Assembly: GCA_029202485.1 (NCBI GenBank)
Contig: CP119313.1
Coordinates: forward strand, 3,534,001 to 3,598,000
From: Candidatus Pedobacter colombiensis
GTDB lineage: Bacteria; Bacteroidota; Bacteroidia; Sphingobacteriales; Sphingobacteriaceae
Reading direction: 5' to 3'
Length of the DNA stretch: 64,000 nucleotides
Shown: in pieces, positions 17,414-25,202 of the stretch
Layout of the letters: the number at the start of each line of letters is the position of its first letter
Position numbering within the stretch: position 1 is the first letter of the stretch
Made by a program: the position numbers and the translations under genes
The notes under the pieces: generated by a model
The model's database searches: none
The model's input: the letters and a program-made list of their open reading frames with translations, nothing else
What the model was told of the DNA's origin: nothing

Positions 17414-17432
17414 AACAAATTTTTTCAGCATA

Positions 17433-18623
17433 ATGAATATCCACGAATATCAAGGTAAAGAAATACTTAAAAGTTTTGGAGTAGCCGTACAAGAAGGTAT
17501 AGTAGCCGACACGGTAGAGCAGGCTGTAGAAGCTGCTAAAAAAATGAAAACCGATTACAATTCTGACTGGGTTGTAATTAAAGCTCAAATCCACGCTGGT
17601 GGACGCGGTAAAGGTGGTGGCGTAAAATTAGCCAAAAACCTTGATGAGGTTAAAGAAAGAGCTACCGCTATATTAGGTATGCAATTGGTAACCCCACAAA
17701 CCGGTCCTGAAGGAAAGAAGGTTAACAAAATTTTAGTTGCACAGGATGTTTATTATCCAGGAGCTTCGGAAACCAAAGAATTTTATATTAGTGTGTTGTT
17801 AAACCGTTCTAACGGAAGAAACATCATCATGTACTCTACCGAAGGTGGAATGGACATTGAAGAGGTTGCTGAGCACACTCCACACTTGATCTACAAAGAA
17901 GAGATTGATCCTAAAGTTGGTTTACAAGCATTTCAGGCACGTAAAATTGCTTTCAATCTAGGCTTAAGTGGTGCTGCTTTTAAAGAAATGGTGAAATTTG
18001 TTACTGCACTTTACAAAGCTTACGACAGTACTGATTCTGCTATGTTTGAAATTAACCCTGTATTAAAAACATCTGATGATAAAATCATTGCTGTTGATGC
18101 TAAAGTAGATTTAGACGAGAATGCTTTGTTCCGTCATCCTGATTATGCAGCAATGCGCGATAAACTGGAAGAAGATCCTACTGACGTAGAGGCTAGTGAA
18201 TCAAACCTTAACTATGTAAAACTTGACGGTAACGTTGGTTGTATGGTTAACGGTGCTGGTTTAGCTATGGCAACTATGGATATCATTAAAATTGCTGGTG
18301 GTGAACCTGCTAACTTCCTTGATGTAGGTGGAACTGCTAATGCACAAACTGTAAAAGCTGGTTTCAACATCATCCTTAAAGACCCTAACGTAAAAGCTAT
18401 CTTAATTAATATTTTTGGTGGTATTGTACGTTGTGACCGTGTTGCACAAGGCGTTATTGATGCTTATAATGAAATCGGTAATGTTCCGGTTCCAATTATC
18501 TGCCGCTTACAAGGTACAAATGCTGAGGAAGCTAAAAAACTGATCGATGAGTCGGGATTGAAAGTATATTCTGCTATTGCATTACAAGATGCGTCTGACT
18601 TAGTAACTAAAGTATTGGCATAA
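17433..18623 (+). CDS. sucC: Succinyl-CoA synthetase (succinate-CoA ligase), beta subunit
   Basis: A 396-residue subunit of the TCA-cycle enzyme that couples succinyl-CoA cleavage to ADP or GDP phosphorylation. The N-terminal ATP-grasp domain begins MNIHEYQGKEILKSFG and includes KAQIHAGGRGKGGGVK (about 49-64) and MFEINPV for metal binding. The C-terminal CoA-ligase flavodoxin-like domain includes LDVGGTAN and ILINIFGGIVRCD (about 328-340), which carries helix residues that face the phosphohistidine of the alpha subunit. Length is normal. The alpha gene sucD is not adjacent, so the two are unlinked here. Confidence 0.97.
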   Translation: MNIHEYQGKEILKSFGVAVQEGIVADTVEQAVEAAKKMKTDYNSDWVVIKAQIHAGGRGKGGGVKLAKNLDEVKERATAILGMQLVTPQTGPEGKKVNKILVAQDVYYPGASETKEFYISVLLNRSNGRNIIMYSTEGGMDIEEVAEHTPHLIYKEEIDPKVGLQAFQARKIAFNLGLSGAAFKEMVKFVTALYKAYDSTDSAMFEINPVLKTSDDKIIAVDAKVDLDENALFRHPDYAAMRDKLEEDPTDVEASESNLNYVKLDGNVGCMVNGAGLAMATMDIIKIAGGEPANFLDVGGTANAQTVKAGFNIILKDPNVKAILINIFGGIVRCDRVAQGVIDAYNEIGNVPVPIICRLQGTNAEEAKKLIDESGLKVYSAIALQDASDLVTKVLA

Positions 18624-18642
18624 GCCATAAACTAATTATATC

Positions 18643-18676
18643 AAAAAGCTGCTTCCACAAGAGGCAGCTTTTTTTT
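18643..18676 (+). terminator. Intrinsic terminator of sucC
   Basis: aaaagctgcttc pairs with gaggcagctttt (about 12 pairs with one G-U) around a short loop. It is followed by a run of T ending at about 18677, about 20 nt after the stop. Confidence 0.85.
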
Positions 18677-18846
18677 TGTCTCAAAAATAGTTGTGACACC
18701 ACCTTTAATTTCATAGAAGTAATGAGCCAGGTCGTCGTTCATTTATTAACGTTTGTCTATTTTCCTGTAACAGCTGCAACGTATTCAGGCTAACTACGTC
18801 TTAATAATGTCAGATAAAGACATCAGAAAAAACAAATCAGCTAGTT

Positions 18847-21306
18847 ATGAAAACGATTAAACTCTTTTTATCTATTATTTTACCCACCATTCTTATCTCT
18901 ATAAGTAATGTTAATGCACAAGAAATTAACCACACAGGCGAAATAACCGGTAAAGTATTGGATGAAAAACAAAATGCATTTCCTTATGCTTCTATTAGCT
19001 TGTTAAATGCTAAAGACTCGACAATAGTGAAAGGAACACTTAGCAACGATAGCGGCGACTATCTTTTAACAAATATCAAACAAGGCACTTATCTGATCGC
19101 TATTTATGTGGTTGGCTACAAAAAAACATACAAAGGGCCTTATACTATTACAGCAATAAAACAATCCTATAAGCTTGATGCAACACAATTAAGTCAAGAT
19201 AGCAGACAACTTAAAGGTGTTGAAATTGTGAGACAAAAACCATTAATAGAGCGAATGGTTGATAAAACCGTAATCAATGTAGAAAACAGCACCCTAACTG
19301 CCGGTAATTCTGCACTTGACATTCTGGAAAAGCTACCGGGTATAACTGTTGATAAAGACGGAAAGATTAGTCAAAGAGGCAAACAAGGGGTAAACGTTAT
19401 GCTTGATGGCAAGCCTACTTACCTATCATCCGAACAACTAGCTAACCTATTGCGCACTACAGAAGGAAATGCCATTCAATCTATTGAACTGATTACCAAT
19501 CCTTCGGCAAAATACGATGCTGCTGGCAATTCAGGAATCATAAACATCAAGCTAAAAAAGAACCGGAACTATGGTACCAACGGCTCTATAGATGCCGGCG
19601 TTGGATATGGCAAATATTATAAAGCAAATGGTGGACTAGCCCTAAATCATCGGGAGAAGAAATTTAACATTTTTGGAAACTTCTATTATGGAAGAAACAA
19701 GAGATATAGCGGCACCGATATTACACGAACCAATAACACTTCAGTTAACAAAACCTATTTTGATCAAACCAACTACAATTTAAGATTCAGAAACAACATC
19801 AATTATAAAGGTGGAATTGATTATTTCATCAATGATAAAAACACAATTGGTTTTTCATTTAATGGTTATAAAAGCGACGGTAAAAATGAGTCAGAAGTAC
19901 TAACCTTAATTGGCAACCAACCTTTAAAAACAGATTCCTCTGTGGTAGCAAGAAATCCAAACGATTTCAAATATACAGGCATCTCTTACAACCTGAATTA
20001 CAAAGGAACAATTGACACCCTGGGACAGGAGATCAGCATCGATGCCGATTATTCAAATTACATGGGTAGGCAAAACAATAATTTTAACAATCAGTATTTT
20101 GACGCACAAGGACAAATACTAAAACCTGATTACCTATTCAGAAACGCAACTCCTACCAAAACAAATATCAAAGCAACAAAAGCCGACTACACCTACCCTA
20201 TCAATAAAGAGATGAAACTGGAAGCTGGCTTAAAATCCAGTTTTGTAAAAACAGATAACAACTTCATATTCGAAAACTTTGAACACAACAATTGGATAAA
20301 TGATAGCAACCGAAGTAACCAATTTCTTTATGATGAAAATATAAATGCTGTTTACAGCAGTCTGAATACAAAATTTAAAACGACAGCTGTACAATTCGGA
20401 CTTAGGGCTGAGCAAACCAATTCAAAAGGAAATTCAATTAGTAACAACAAGGTTGTAAACAGACATTACATCAATCTATTTCCAAGTGTTTTTATCACCC
20501 AGACACTTTCTAAAGATCAGGACATAGGCTTTTCTTATAGCAGACGAATTGACAGGCCAGATTATGAATCCCTTAACCCATTTGTTTATTACCTTGATCT
20601 ATACTCATACCGCTTTGGAAATCCTTTTTTAAAACCCCAGTACACTAATTCTTTTGAGGTGTCTTACAATTACAAAAAGAATTTAAACATCACATTTGGT
20701 TACAGCCGCACTACAGATGTAATTTCTAATGTACTATTAACCGACACAGCTAAGAAAACCATCTTTATCTCCTACCAAAACCTGGCAACTCAAGATTCAT
20801 ACAATGTAAACTTAACTTACCCTATAAAAATCACCACCTGGTGGAACAGCAGCAATAATCTAAATGGGTATTATAATAAATTTAAAACTCCAGATTTACT
20901 AGGTAGCTCCTACGAGAGTGGAAGGGTCGCCTTTCGCCTAAATACAACACAAACTATTACTTTAACCCCAACTACCAATATAGAATTTTCAGGTTATTAT
21001 CAATCTAAGCAGGTTTCCGGAACTTTATTATTAGATCCTCAATATAGTGTAGACTTAGGGATTAAAAAATCTATAATGGACAAAAAAATGGACATTAAAC
21101 TAGCGGTCAATGATATATTTAAAACAGAGGGAAATAAAATCACCAGCGCACTGCCTTCTCAACAATATATAATTAAAGAAAGGTGGGAAAGCCGGATATT
21201 TCGCTTATCCTGCACTTACCGATTTGGGAGTAATGATATTAAAGCCGCATCTAAGCGTTCAAGTAGTTCGGAAACGGAAGAAAAAAGAGTTAAATCTGGA
21301 GGCTAA
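18847..21306 (+). CDS. TonB-dependent receptor-like outer-membrane protein (OMP_b-brl_3 family)
   Basis: An 819-residue protein. The signal peptide ends NVNAQ (about residue 25), then a carboxypeptidase-regulatory-like beta-sandwich at about 30-115 (GEITGKVLDEKQNAFPYASISLLNAKDS). A plug domain follows at about 130-240 (NSALDILEKLPGITVDKDG, GVNVMLDGKPTYLS, ITNPSAKYDAAGNSGIINIKL in neighbouring pieces). A long beta-barrel ends in IFRLSCTYRFGSN, followed by a basic, Ser-rich tail. This subgroup (outer membrane beta-barrel family) usually stands alone and its ligand is unknown. The stop codon lies only about 5 nt from the 3' end of the antisense group II intron. Confidence 0.88.
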   Translation: MKTIKLFLSIILPTILISISNVNAQEINHTGEITGKVLDEKQNAFPYASISLLNAKDSTIVKGTLSNDSGDYLLTNIKQGTYLIAIYVVGYKKTYKGPYTITAIKQSYKLDATQLSQDSRQLKGVEIVRQKPLIERMVDKTVINVENSTLTAGNSALDILEKLPGITVDKDGKISQRGKQGVNVMLDGKPTYLSSEQLANLLRTTEGNAIQSIELITNPSAKYDAAGNSGIINIKLKKNRNYGTNGSIDAGVGYGKYYKANGGLALNHREKKFNIFGNFYYGRNKRYSGTDITRTNNTSVNKTYFDQTNYNLRFRNNINYKGGIDYFINDKNTIGFSFNGYKSDGKNESEVLTLIGNQPLKTDSSVVARNPNDFKYTGISYNLNYKGTIDTLGQEISIDADYSNYMGRQNNNFNNQYFDAQGQILKPDYLFRNATPTKTNIKATKADYTYPINKEMKLEAGLKSSFVKTDNNFIFENFEHNNWINDSNRSNQFLYDENINAVYSSLNTKFKTTAVQFGLRAEQTNSKGNSISNNKVVNRHYINLFPSVFITQTLSKDQDIGFSYSRRIDRPDYESLNPFVYYLDLYSYRFGNPFLKPQYTNSFEVSYNYKKNLNITFGYSRTTDVISNVLLTDTAKKTIFISYQNLATQDSYNVNLTYPIKITTWWNSSNNLNGYYNKFKTPDLLGSSYESGRVAFRLNTTQTITLTPTTNIEFSGYYQSKQVSGTLLLDPQYSVDLGIKKSIMDKKMDIKLAVNDIFKTEGNKITSALPSQQYIIKERWESRIFRLSCTYRFGSNDIKAASKRSSSSETEEKRVKSGG

Positions 21307-21312
21307 AATTAG

Positions 21313-21383
21313 GTAGGAAGATAGCTATTATTTAGCTATCTGTCCTCCTACACCACCGTACGTGCCGTTCGGCATACGGCGGT
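21313..21383 (-). ncRNA. Group II intron catalytic domain V and domain VI
   Basis: Domain V (21352-21383, minus strand) folds as ACCGCCGTA with TACGGTGGT (nine pairs, one G-U), a two-nt CG bulge, then TGCC with GGCA capped by GAAC. The two-base bulge is the hallmark of domain V. The catalytic triad position appears to read CGC rather than AGC. Domain VI (about 21313-21351) has an outer stem GTAGGA/TCCTAC and an inner 9-bp stem agatagcta/tagctatct. I could not assign the bulged branch-point A with confidence. Confidence 0.75.
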
Positions 21384-21386
21384 TTG

Positions 21387-22661
21387 TTAGAATAATTTCT
21401 TCTGGTATTCAGTTTTCCAGTAATAGTAGTTGGTAAAGCCCGTATACTTTAGCTTTGTAAAGTATGCATTGTCTAGCACCCGACATAGTATTGGGCTGTG
21501 AGCAATTCTGCAATAAGATTTTCGACTGTTTGCCCATTCATAAGCTTTGTCCCTTGAAATACCCAACTTAATTAGGTTCCCAATACGGGTATATACTTTC
21601 TTCCACTGTTTCCAAATGATCATTCTTAACCTTACACGGACCATTTCGTCTAATCTAAGTAACTGATTTTTGGCTTTGGCTATAGAAAAGTAATTTACCC
21701 AGCCCCGTATGACCTTTTCTAGTCTATAAATTCGTTCACTAGTAGCAATCGAATGGTTCCGTTGGGTTTGTTCCCTTATCTTCTGTTTTATCGTTTTCAG
21801 AGATTTGGACGCAACCCGGATCTGCCATCCTTGTTTGGAGCCATAAAAGGAAAAGCCTAAAAGCGTGCTACCAGATGGTCGGCTTACTTTGCTCTTCTCC
21901 CGGTTGACCTTGAGTTTCAACTTATCTTCCAAATAGCCTGTCATAACCGCCATAACACGGAAGGCCGATTTTCTGCTCCGCACATAAATACTACAGTCAT
22001 CTGCGTAACGTACAAAACGGTGGCCCCGGTCTTCCAGAATTTGATCTAGCTCATTCAGAATAATGTTTGATAATAAAGGGCTCAAAGGACTACCTTGCGG
22101 CGTACCCTCTCTTCTGGGGCTAACCAGTCCATTATCCATCATACCGCCACTTAGGTAAGCACGAATAAGCTTTAAGGTCCCCCTATCCTTGATCTTAACC
22201 CATAACAGGCTCATAAGCTTGTCGTGGTTGACCGTATCAAAGAACTTTTCCAAGTCCACTTCTACAACCCAGGTATAACCCGCATTGAGGTTTACCTGCC
22301 CCTGAAATACCGCCTGATGTGCACTGCGACCCGGGCGAAACCCATAACTGTTTGCTGAAAAATCGCCCTCGTACTTAGGACTCAACCATTGAGAGATCGC
22401 CTGTTGCAACAGCCTGTCGATTACCGTTGGGATGCCCAAAATTCTCGTTCCACCGCCCGTTTTGGGTATTTCTACCTTAAGTACAGATTGTGGTCGATAA
22501 TTACCCGCTAAAATATCACTCTTTAATGCTTGCCAGTGGATATTGAGGTAGTCACGAAGTTCATCGGTCTGCATACCATCAATACCCCCAGCACCCTTAT
22601 TGGTAGTAACCTGCCGAAAGGCTTTTTGTACATTTCGGATGTCTAATATTTCTTCAAGCAT
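21387..22661 (-). CDS. ltrA: Group II intron reverse transcriptase/maturase
   Basis: A 424-residue intron-encoded protein. RT motifs in order: RT1-2 (YRPQSVLKVEIPKTGGGTR near 55-73, then RILGIPTVIDRLLQQAI), RT3-4 (SYGFRPGRSAHQAV; VVEVDLEKFFDTVNHDKL), RT4-5 (GTPQGSPLSPLLSNIILNELD) and the catalytic RYADD near 220. The maturase X domain follows (VIRGWVNYFSIAKAKNQL), then a short basic C-terminus. No HNH endonuclease domain and all catalytic aspartates present. It binds the intron RNA to aid splicing and copies it at the target. The ORF sits in intron domain IV. A run of ten A/T lies just upstream of its start. Confidence 0.95.
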   Translation of the reverse strand: MLEEILDIRNVQKAFRQVTTNKGAGGIDGMQTDELRDYLNIHWQALKSDILAGNYRPQSVLKVEIPKTGGGTRILGIPTVIDRLLQQAISQWLSPKYEGDFSANSYGFRPGRSAHQAVFQGQVNLNAGYTWVVEVDLEKFFDTVNHDKLMSLLWVKIKDRGTLKLIRAYLSGGMMDNGLVSPRREGTPQGSPLSPLLSNIILNELDQILEDRGHRFVRYADDCSIYVRSRKSAFRVMAVMTGYLEDKLKLKVNREKSKVSRPSGSTLLGFSFYGSKQGWQIRVASKSLKTIKQKIREQTQRNHSIATSERIYRLEKVIRGWVNYFSIAKAKNQLLRLDEMVRVRLRMIIWKQWKKVYTRIGNLIKLGISRDKAYEWANSRKSYCRIAHSPILCRVLDNAYFTKLKYTGFTNYYYWKTEYQKKLF

Positions 22662-23243
22662 ACTACTAAAAAAAAACTAATTCCAGGCATTGTGCTCATT
22701 AGTTGCATAGCTAGACTCAACTCCTCCTGCGTTTTACTTTCAGCTTCCGGCCTATACTCCCGCAGGCAGTTCTCTTACGTGTTTCAGTTGTGAACGTTTC
22801 GCCATAAACGTTTTGATTCCTTTGCCATTCTAACATTCAGTCCTTCCTGTTAAAAAAAAACAGTACTACGACTTCTGCTGACTTCTGCCTATCCCAAGTA
22901 ACCATTGTTATTCTGATTATTGTTTCTTCGCCGGTACTCGCGCATACCTTTGACAGTCTATAGACAGATCTCCCGGGGTAAGGCGGTCAACTTTCTATGG
23001 ATGTGACCTCTGTATTTACGTGTTGATGTTCTGTGCAGCATAGGGCTTCTGTTTGTTTTGCAACATCACCCACATCAACCCGCCTTATATACAGTTTCTG
23101 TACGTAGGCCCCCATATTTGCCACCAGCTTCCTTCAGATTCGCAGTCACCCGCGACACCCTTGCTATTGGCTAACCCTTCCTACTGCAAAGTGGGCTCGG
23201 GACTTACACCCTAGAGTTGATCGCCATGCCCGGCGCACAAAGA

Positions 23244-23275
23244 AGAGGCCTACATCCATCCAGATGTAGGCCTCT
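23244..23275. terminator. Terminator hairpin used as the intron target
   Basis: Stem 23244-23256 with 23263-23275 (core gaggcctacatc), loop catcca. On the minus strand it is followed by TTCTTT and then the first intron base. Before insertion it would have lain about 10 nt after the stop of the plus-strand TonB receptor gene, so it is probably that gene's own terminator, now displaced by almost 2 kb. Confidence 0.75.
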
Positions 23276-23282
23276 CTAACCA

Positions 23283-23613
23283 AATATAAATTAAACGAGC
23301 ATTACAAATATAGACATATTTTATAAAAACAAGCAACAAAACAAATAAAAATCAACATTATTTATAAATAACACAAAACACAAAAGCAAAAACAAACAAA
23401 AACACCAATAAAAATCAACAAAACCATCAAAACAAAACAAAAAATCTACAAAAACCATTACAAAAAACAAATAAAACAACCAAAAACAACAAAAACACAG
23501 ACATAAAATATAAAAAATCAAAAAATAATATAAAATAAATCAAAAAACACCACAACAAAACACAAAAAACAAACAAAACACACACTTAAAATAAAAAAAC
23601 ACCTAAAAATAAC
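23283..23613. other. A/C-rich, almost G-free tract upstream of asnS
   Basis: The plus strand from 23387 to 23613 (227 nt) contains one G, at 23500; the two flanking stretches of 113 nt have none. T is also scarce, so the strand is mostly A with scattered C (patterns like aaaacaacaaaaacac). No stem-loops are possible without G, so plus-strand RNA would be unstructured and C-over-G biased, the profile of a Rho utilisation site. The open frame on the other strand (about 23321-23521) consists of Phe/Cys/Leu low complexity and is an artefact. No gene. Confidence 0.8.
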
Positions 23614-23653
23614 GACTTAAAATATTAAGCTGTTATTTATTCATGATTTTCCT

Positions 23654-23661
23654 TATTTTTG
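23654..23661 (+). promoter_or_regulatory. -7 promoter element of asnS
   Basis: TATTTTTG, an exact TAnnTTTG match, lies 20 nt before the ATG at 23682. It rules out the in-frame ATG at 23643, which would be upstream of the transcript start. Confidence 0.5.
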
Positions 23662-23681
23662 ACATTCTCCATAATAAAATC

Positions 23682-25130
23682 ATGATACACAGAGAAAAAG
23701 TAAAAAGTCTGCTCGAGACAGAAGAGTTTAACAGAGAAGTAACCGTTATGGGTTGGGTACGAACTTTCCGTAACAATCAGTTCATTGCTATAAATGATGG
23801 TTCCTGCATGGGAAACATCCAAATCGTTGTTGATTTTAATAATACACCTGAAGCACTGCTAAAACGCATCACAACCGGTGCTGCGATAGCAGTAAAAGGT
23901 ACAATCGTTGAATCTGCAGGAAAAGGACAAAGAGTAGACATCAAAGCTGATTCTATTGAAATACTGGGCGATAGCGACCCTGAAAAATTCCCATTACAAC
24001 CAAAAAAGCACAGCTTAGAGTTTTTAAGGGAAATTGCACATTTACGTTTCCGCACCAACACATTTAATGCAGTATTTAAAGTACGTCATGCTTTAGCATT
24101 TGCCATACACCAATTTTATAATGAAAGAGGTTTTGTATATATGCATACACCAATCATCACAGCATCTGATGCTGAGGGGGCAGGCGAAATGTTTAAGGTA
24201 ACAACATTAGATCTTGACAAACCTCCACGCACTGAAGATGGTCAGGTTGACTATTCAGAAGATTTCTTTGCGCGTTCTGCTAATCTAACCGTATCAGGAC
24301 AACTTGAAGGGGAGTTAGCAGCAATGGCATTTGGACAGATTTACACATTCGGTCCTACTTTTAGAGCTGAAAACTCAAATACTACCCGTCACCTTGCCGA
24401 ATTTTGGATGATTGAACCAGAGGTTGCTTTTGCTGACCTTGAAGACAACATGCAACTGGCAGAAGACATGATGAAATATGTCATCAGCTATGCACTAAAA
24501 AACTGCAAAGAAGAAATTGACTTCTTAAACAACCGCTTGCTGGAAGAAGAGAAAACAAAACCTCAAAATGAGCGTAGCGAATTGTCACTGATTGAGAAAT
24601 TAAACTTCTGCCTGGACAATGATTTTGAACGTTTAACCTATACAGAAGCAATTGCTATCTTAAAATCTTCAAAACCTAATCAAAAGAAACAATTCAAGTA
24701 TCTTATTGATGAATGGGGAGCAGATTTACAGTCAGAACACGAACGCTATCTGGTAGAAAAACATTTCAAAAAACCGGTAATCTTAACCGACTACCCTGCA
24801 GATATTAAATCGTTCTACATGCGTCAGAATGAGCCTGATGCTCAAGGCAGAAAAACAGTGGCCGCAATGGACATTCTTTTCCCTGGAATCGGCGAAATGA
24901 TAGGTGGCTCGCAAAGAGAAGAACGCCTGGACAAATTGACCCAAAGAATGGAAGAACTAAATATCCCTCACGAAGAGTTGTGGTGGTTTTTAGACACCAG
25001 ACGCTTTGGTTCAGCCCCACACTCAGGCTTTGGATTGGGCTTTGAAAGACTTGTGCTATTTGTAACCGGTATGACCAATATCAGAGATGTAATTGCTTTC
25101 CCTCGTTTCCCAAAAAACGCAGAATTTTAA
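23682..25130 (+). CDS. asnS: Asparaginyl-tRNA synthetase
   Basis: A 482-residue class IIb aminoacyl-tRNA synthetase that charges tRNA-Asn. The N-terminal OB-fold anticodon-binding domain is at about 15-105 (VTVMGWVRTFRNNQFIAINDGS). The class II catalytic domain has motif 2 FRAENSNTTRHLAEFWMIEPE in two overlapping parts and motif 3 GFGLGFERLVLF near the C-terminus. A DAEGAGEMF segment marks the AsnS rather than AspS subgroup. The start was set at 23682 because the promoter lies between it and the upstream ATG, and because the first 13 residues of the longer frame are not family-like. Monocistronic with its own terminator. Confidence 0.95.
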   Translation: MIHREKVKSLLETEEFNREVTVMGWVRTFRNNQFIAINDGSCMGNIQIVVDFNNTPEALLKRITTGAAIAVKGTIVESAGKGQRVDIKADSIEILGDSDPEKFPLQPKKHSLEFLREIAHLRFRTNTFNAVFKVRHALAFAIHQFYNERGFVYMHTPIITASDAEGAGEMFKVTTLDLDKPPRTEDGQVDYSEDFFARSANLTVSGQLEGELAAMAFGQIYTFGPTFRAENSNTTRHLAEFWMIEPEVAFADLEDNMQLAEDMMKYVISYALKNCKEEIDFLNNRLLEEEKTKPQNERSELSLIEKLNFCLDNDFERLTYTEAIAILKSSKPNQKKQFKYLIDEWGADLQSEHERYLVEKHFKKPVILTDYPADIKSFYMRQNEPDAQGRKTVAAMDILFPGIGEMIGGSQREERLDKLTQRMEELNIPHEELWWFLDTRRFGSAPHSGFGLGFERLVLFVTGMTNIRDVIAFPRFPKNAEF

Positions 25131-25147
25131 CATCTAATACTCATAAC

Positions 25148-25190
25148 AAAAATGCCCTGAACTAAATATTAGCTCAGGGCATTTTTCTTT
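25148..25190. terminator. Bidirectional terminator between asnS and the glutamate synthase-like gene
   Basis: aaaaatgccctga (25148-25160) pairs perfectly with tcagggcattttt (25174-25186); A-run and T-run flank the stem, so it works on both strands. Confidence 0.88.
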
Positions 25191-25202
25191 ATAAAGAAGA
25201 TT

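Larger units (their letters stand above)
21311..23238 (-). mobile_element. Group II intron, class IIC-like, about 1.93 kb, antisense to the TonB receptor gene
   Basis: The 5' end is read as GTGCGCC on the minus strand at 23238, a standard group II 5' consensus. About 570 nt of structured, ORF-free sequence (domains I-III and part of IV) precede the reverse transcriptase gene. Domain V and domain VI follow its stop, and the 3' end is near 21311-21313. Immediately 5' of the insertion is a 13-bp terminator-type hairpin ending in TTCTTT (minus strand), which is exactly the kind of target IIC introns choose. The ORF lacks an HNH endonuclease domain, as in IIC. The intron separates the receptor stop codon from that hairpin. 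It looks intact and potentially mobile. The exact 3' boundary is uncertain by a few bases. Confidence 0.85.

Noticed and set aside
17306..17431. 42-residue N-terminal extension of the LolD-like ATPase
   Set aside because: Not family-like, and the -7 promoter octamer lies within it just before the ATG at 17305.
23321..23521. 66-residue open frame rich in Phe, Cys and Leu on the minus strand
   Set aside because: It is the translation of the G-free A/C tract; low-complexity composition alone keeps the frame open. No start context or family resemblance.
18847..25130. Retron or other reverse-transcriptase defence system around the RT gene
   Set aside because: The RT has maturase motifs and sits between group II intron domains with domain V and a 5' GTGCGCC end, which explains it fully as an intron; no msr/msd-like or effector gene is present.
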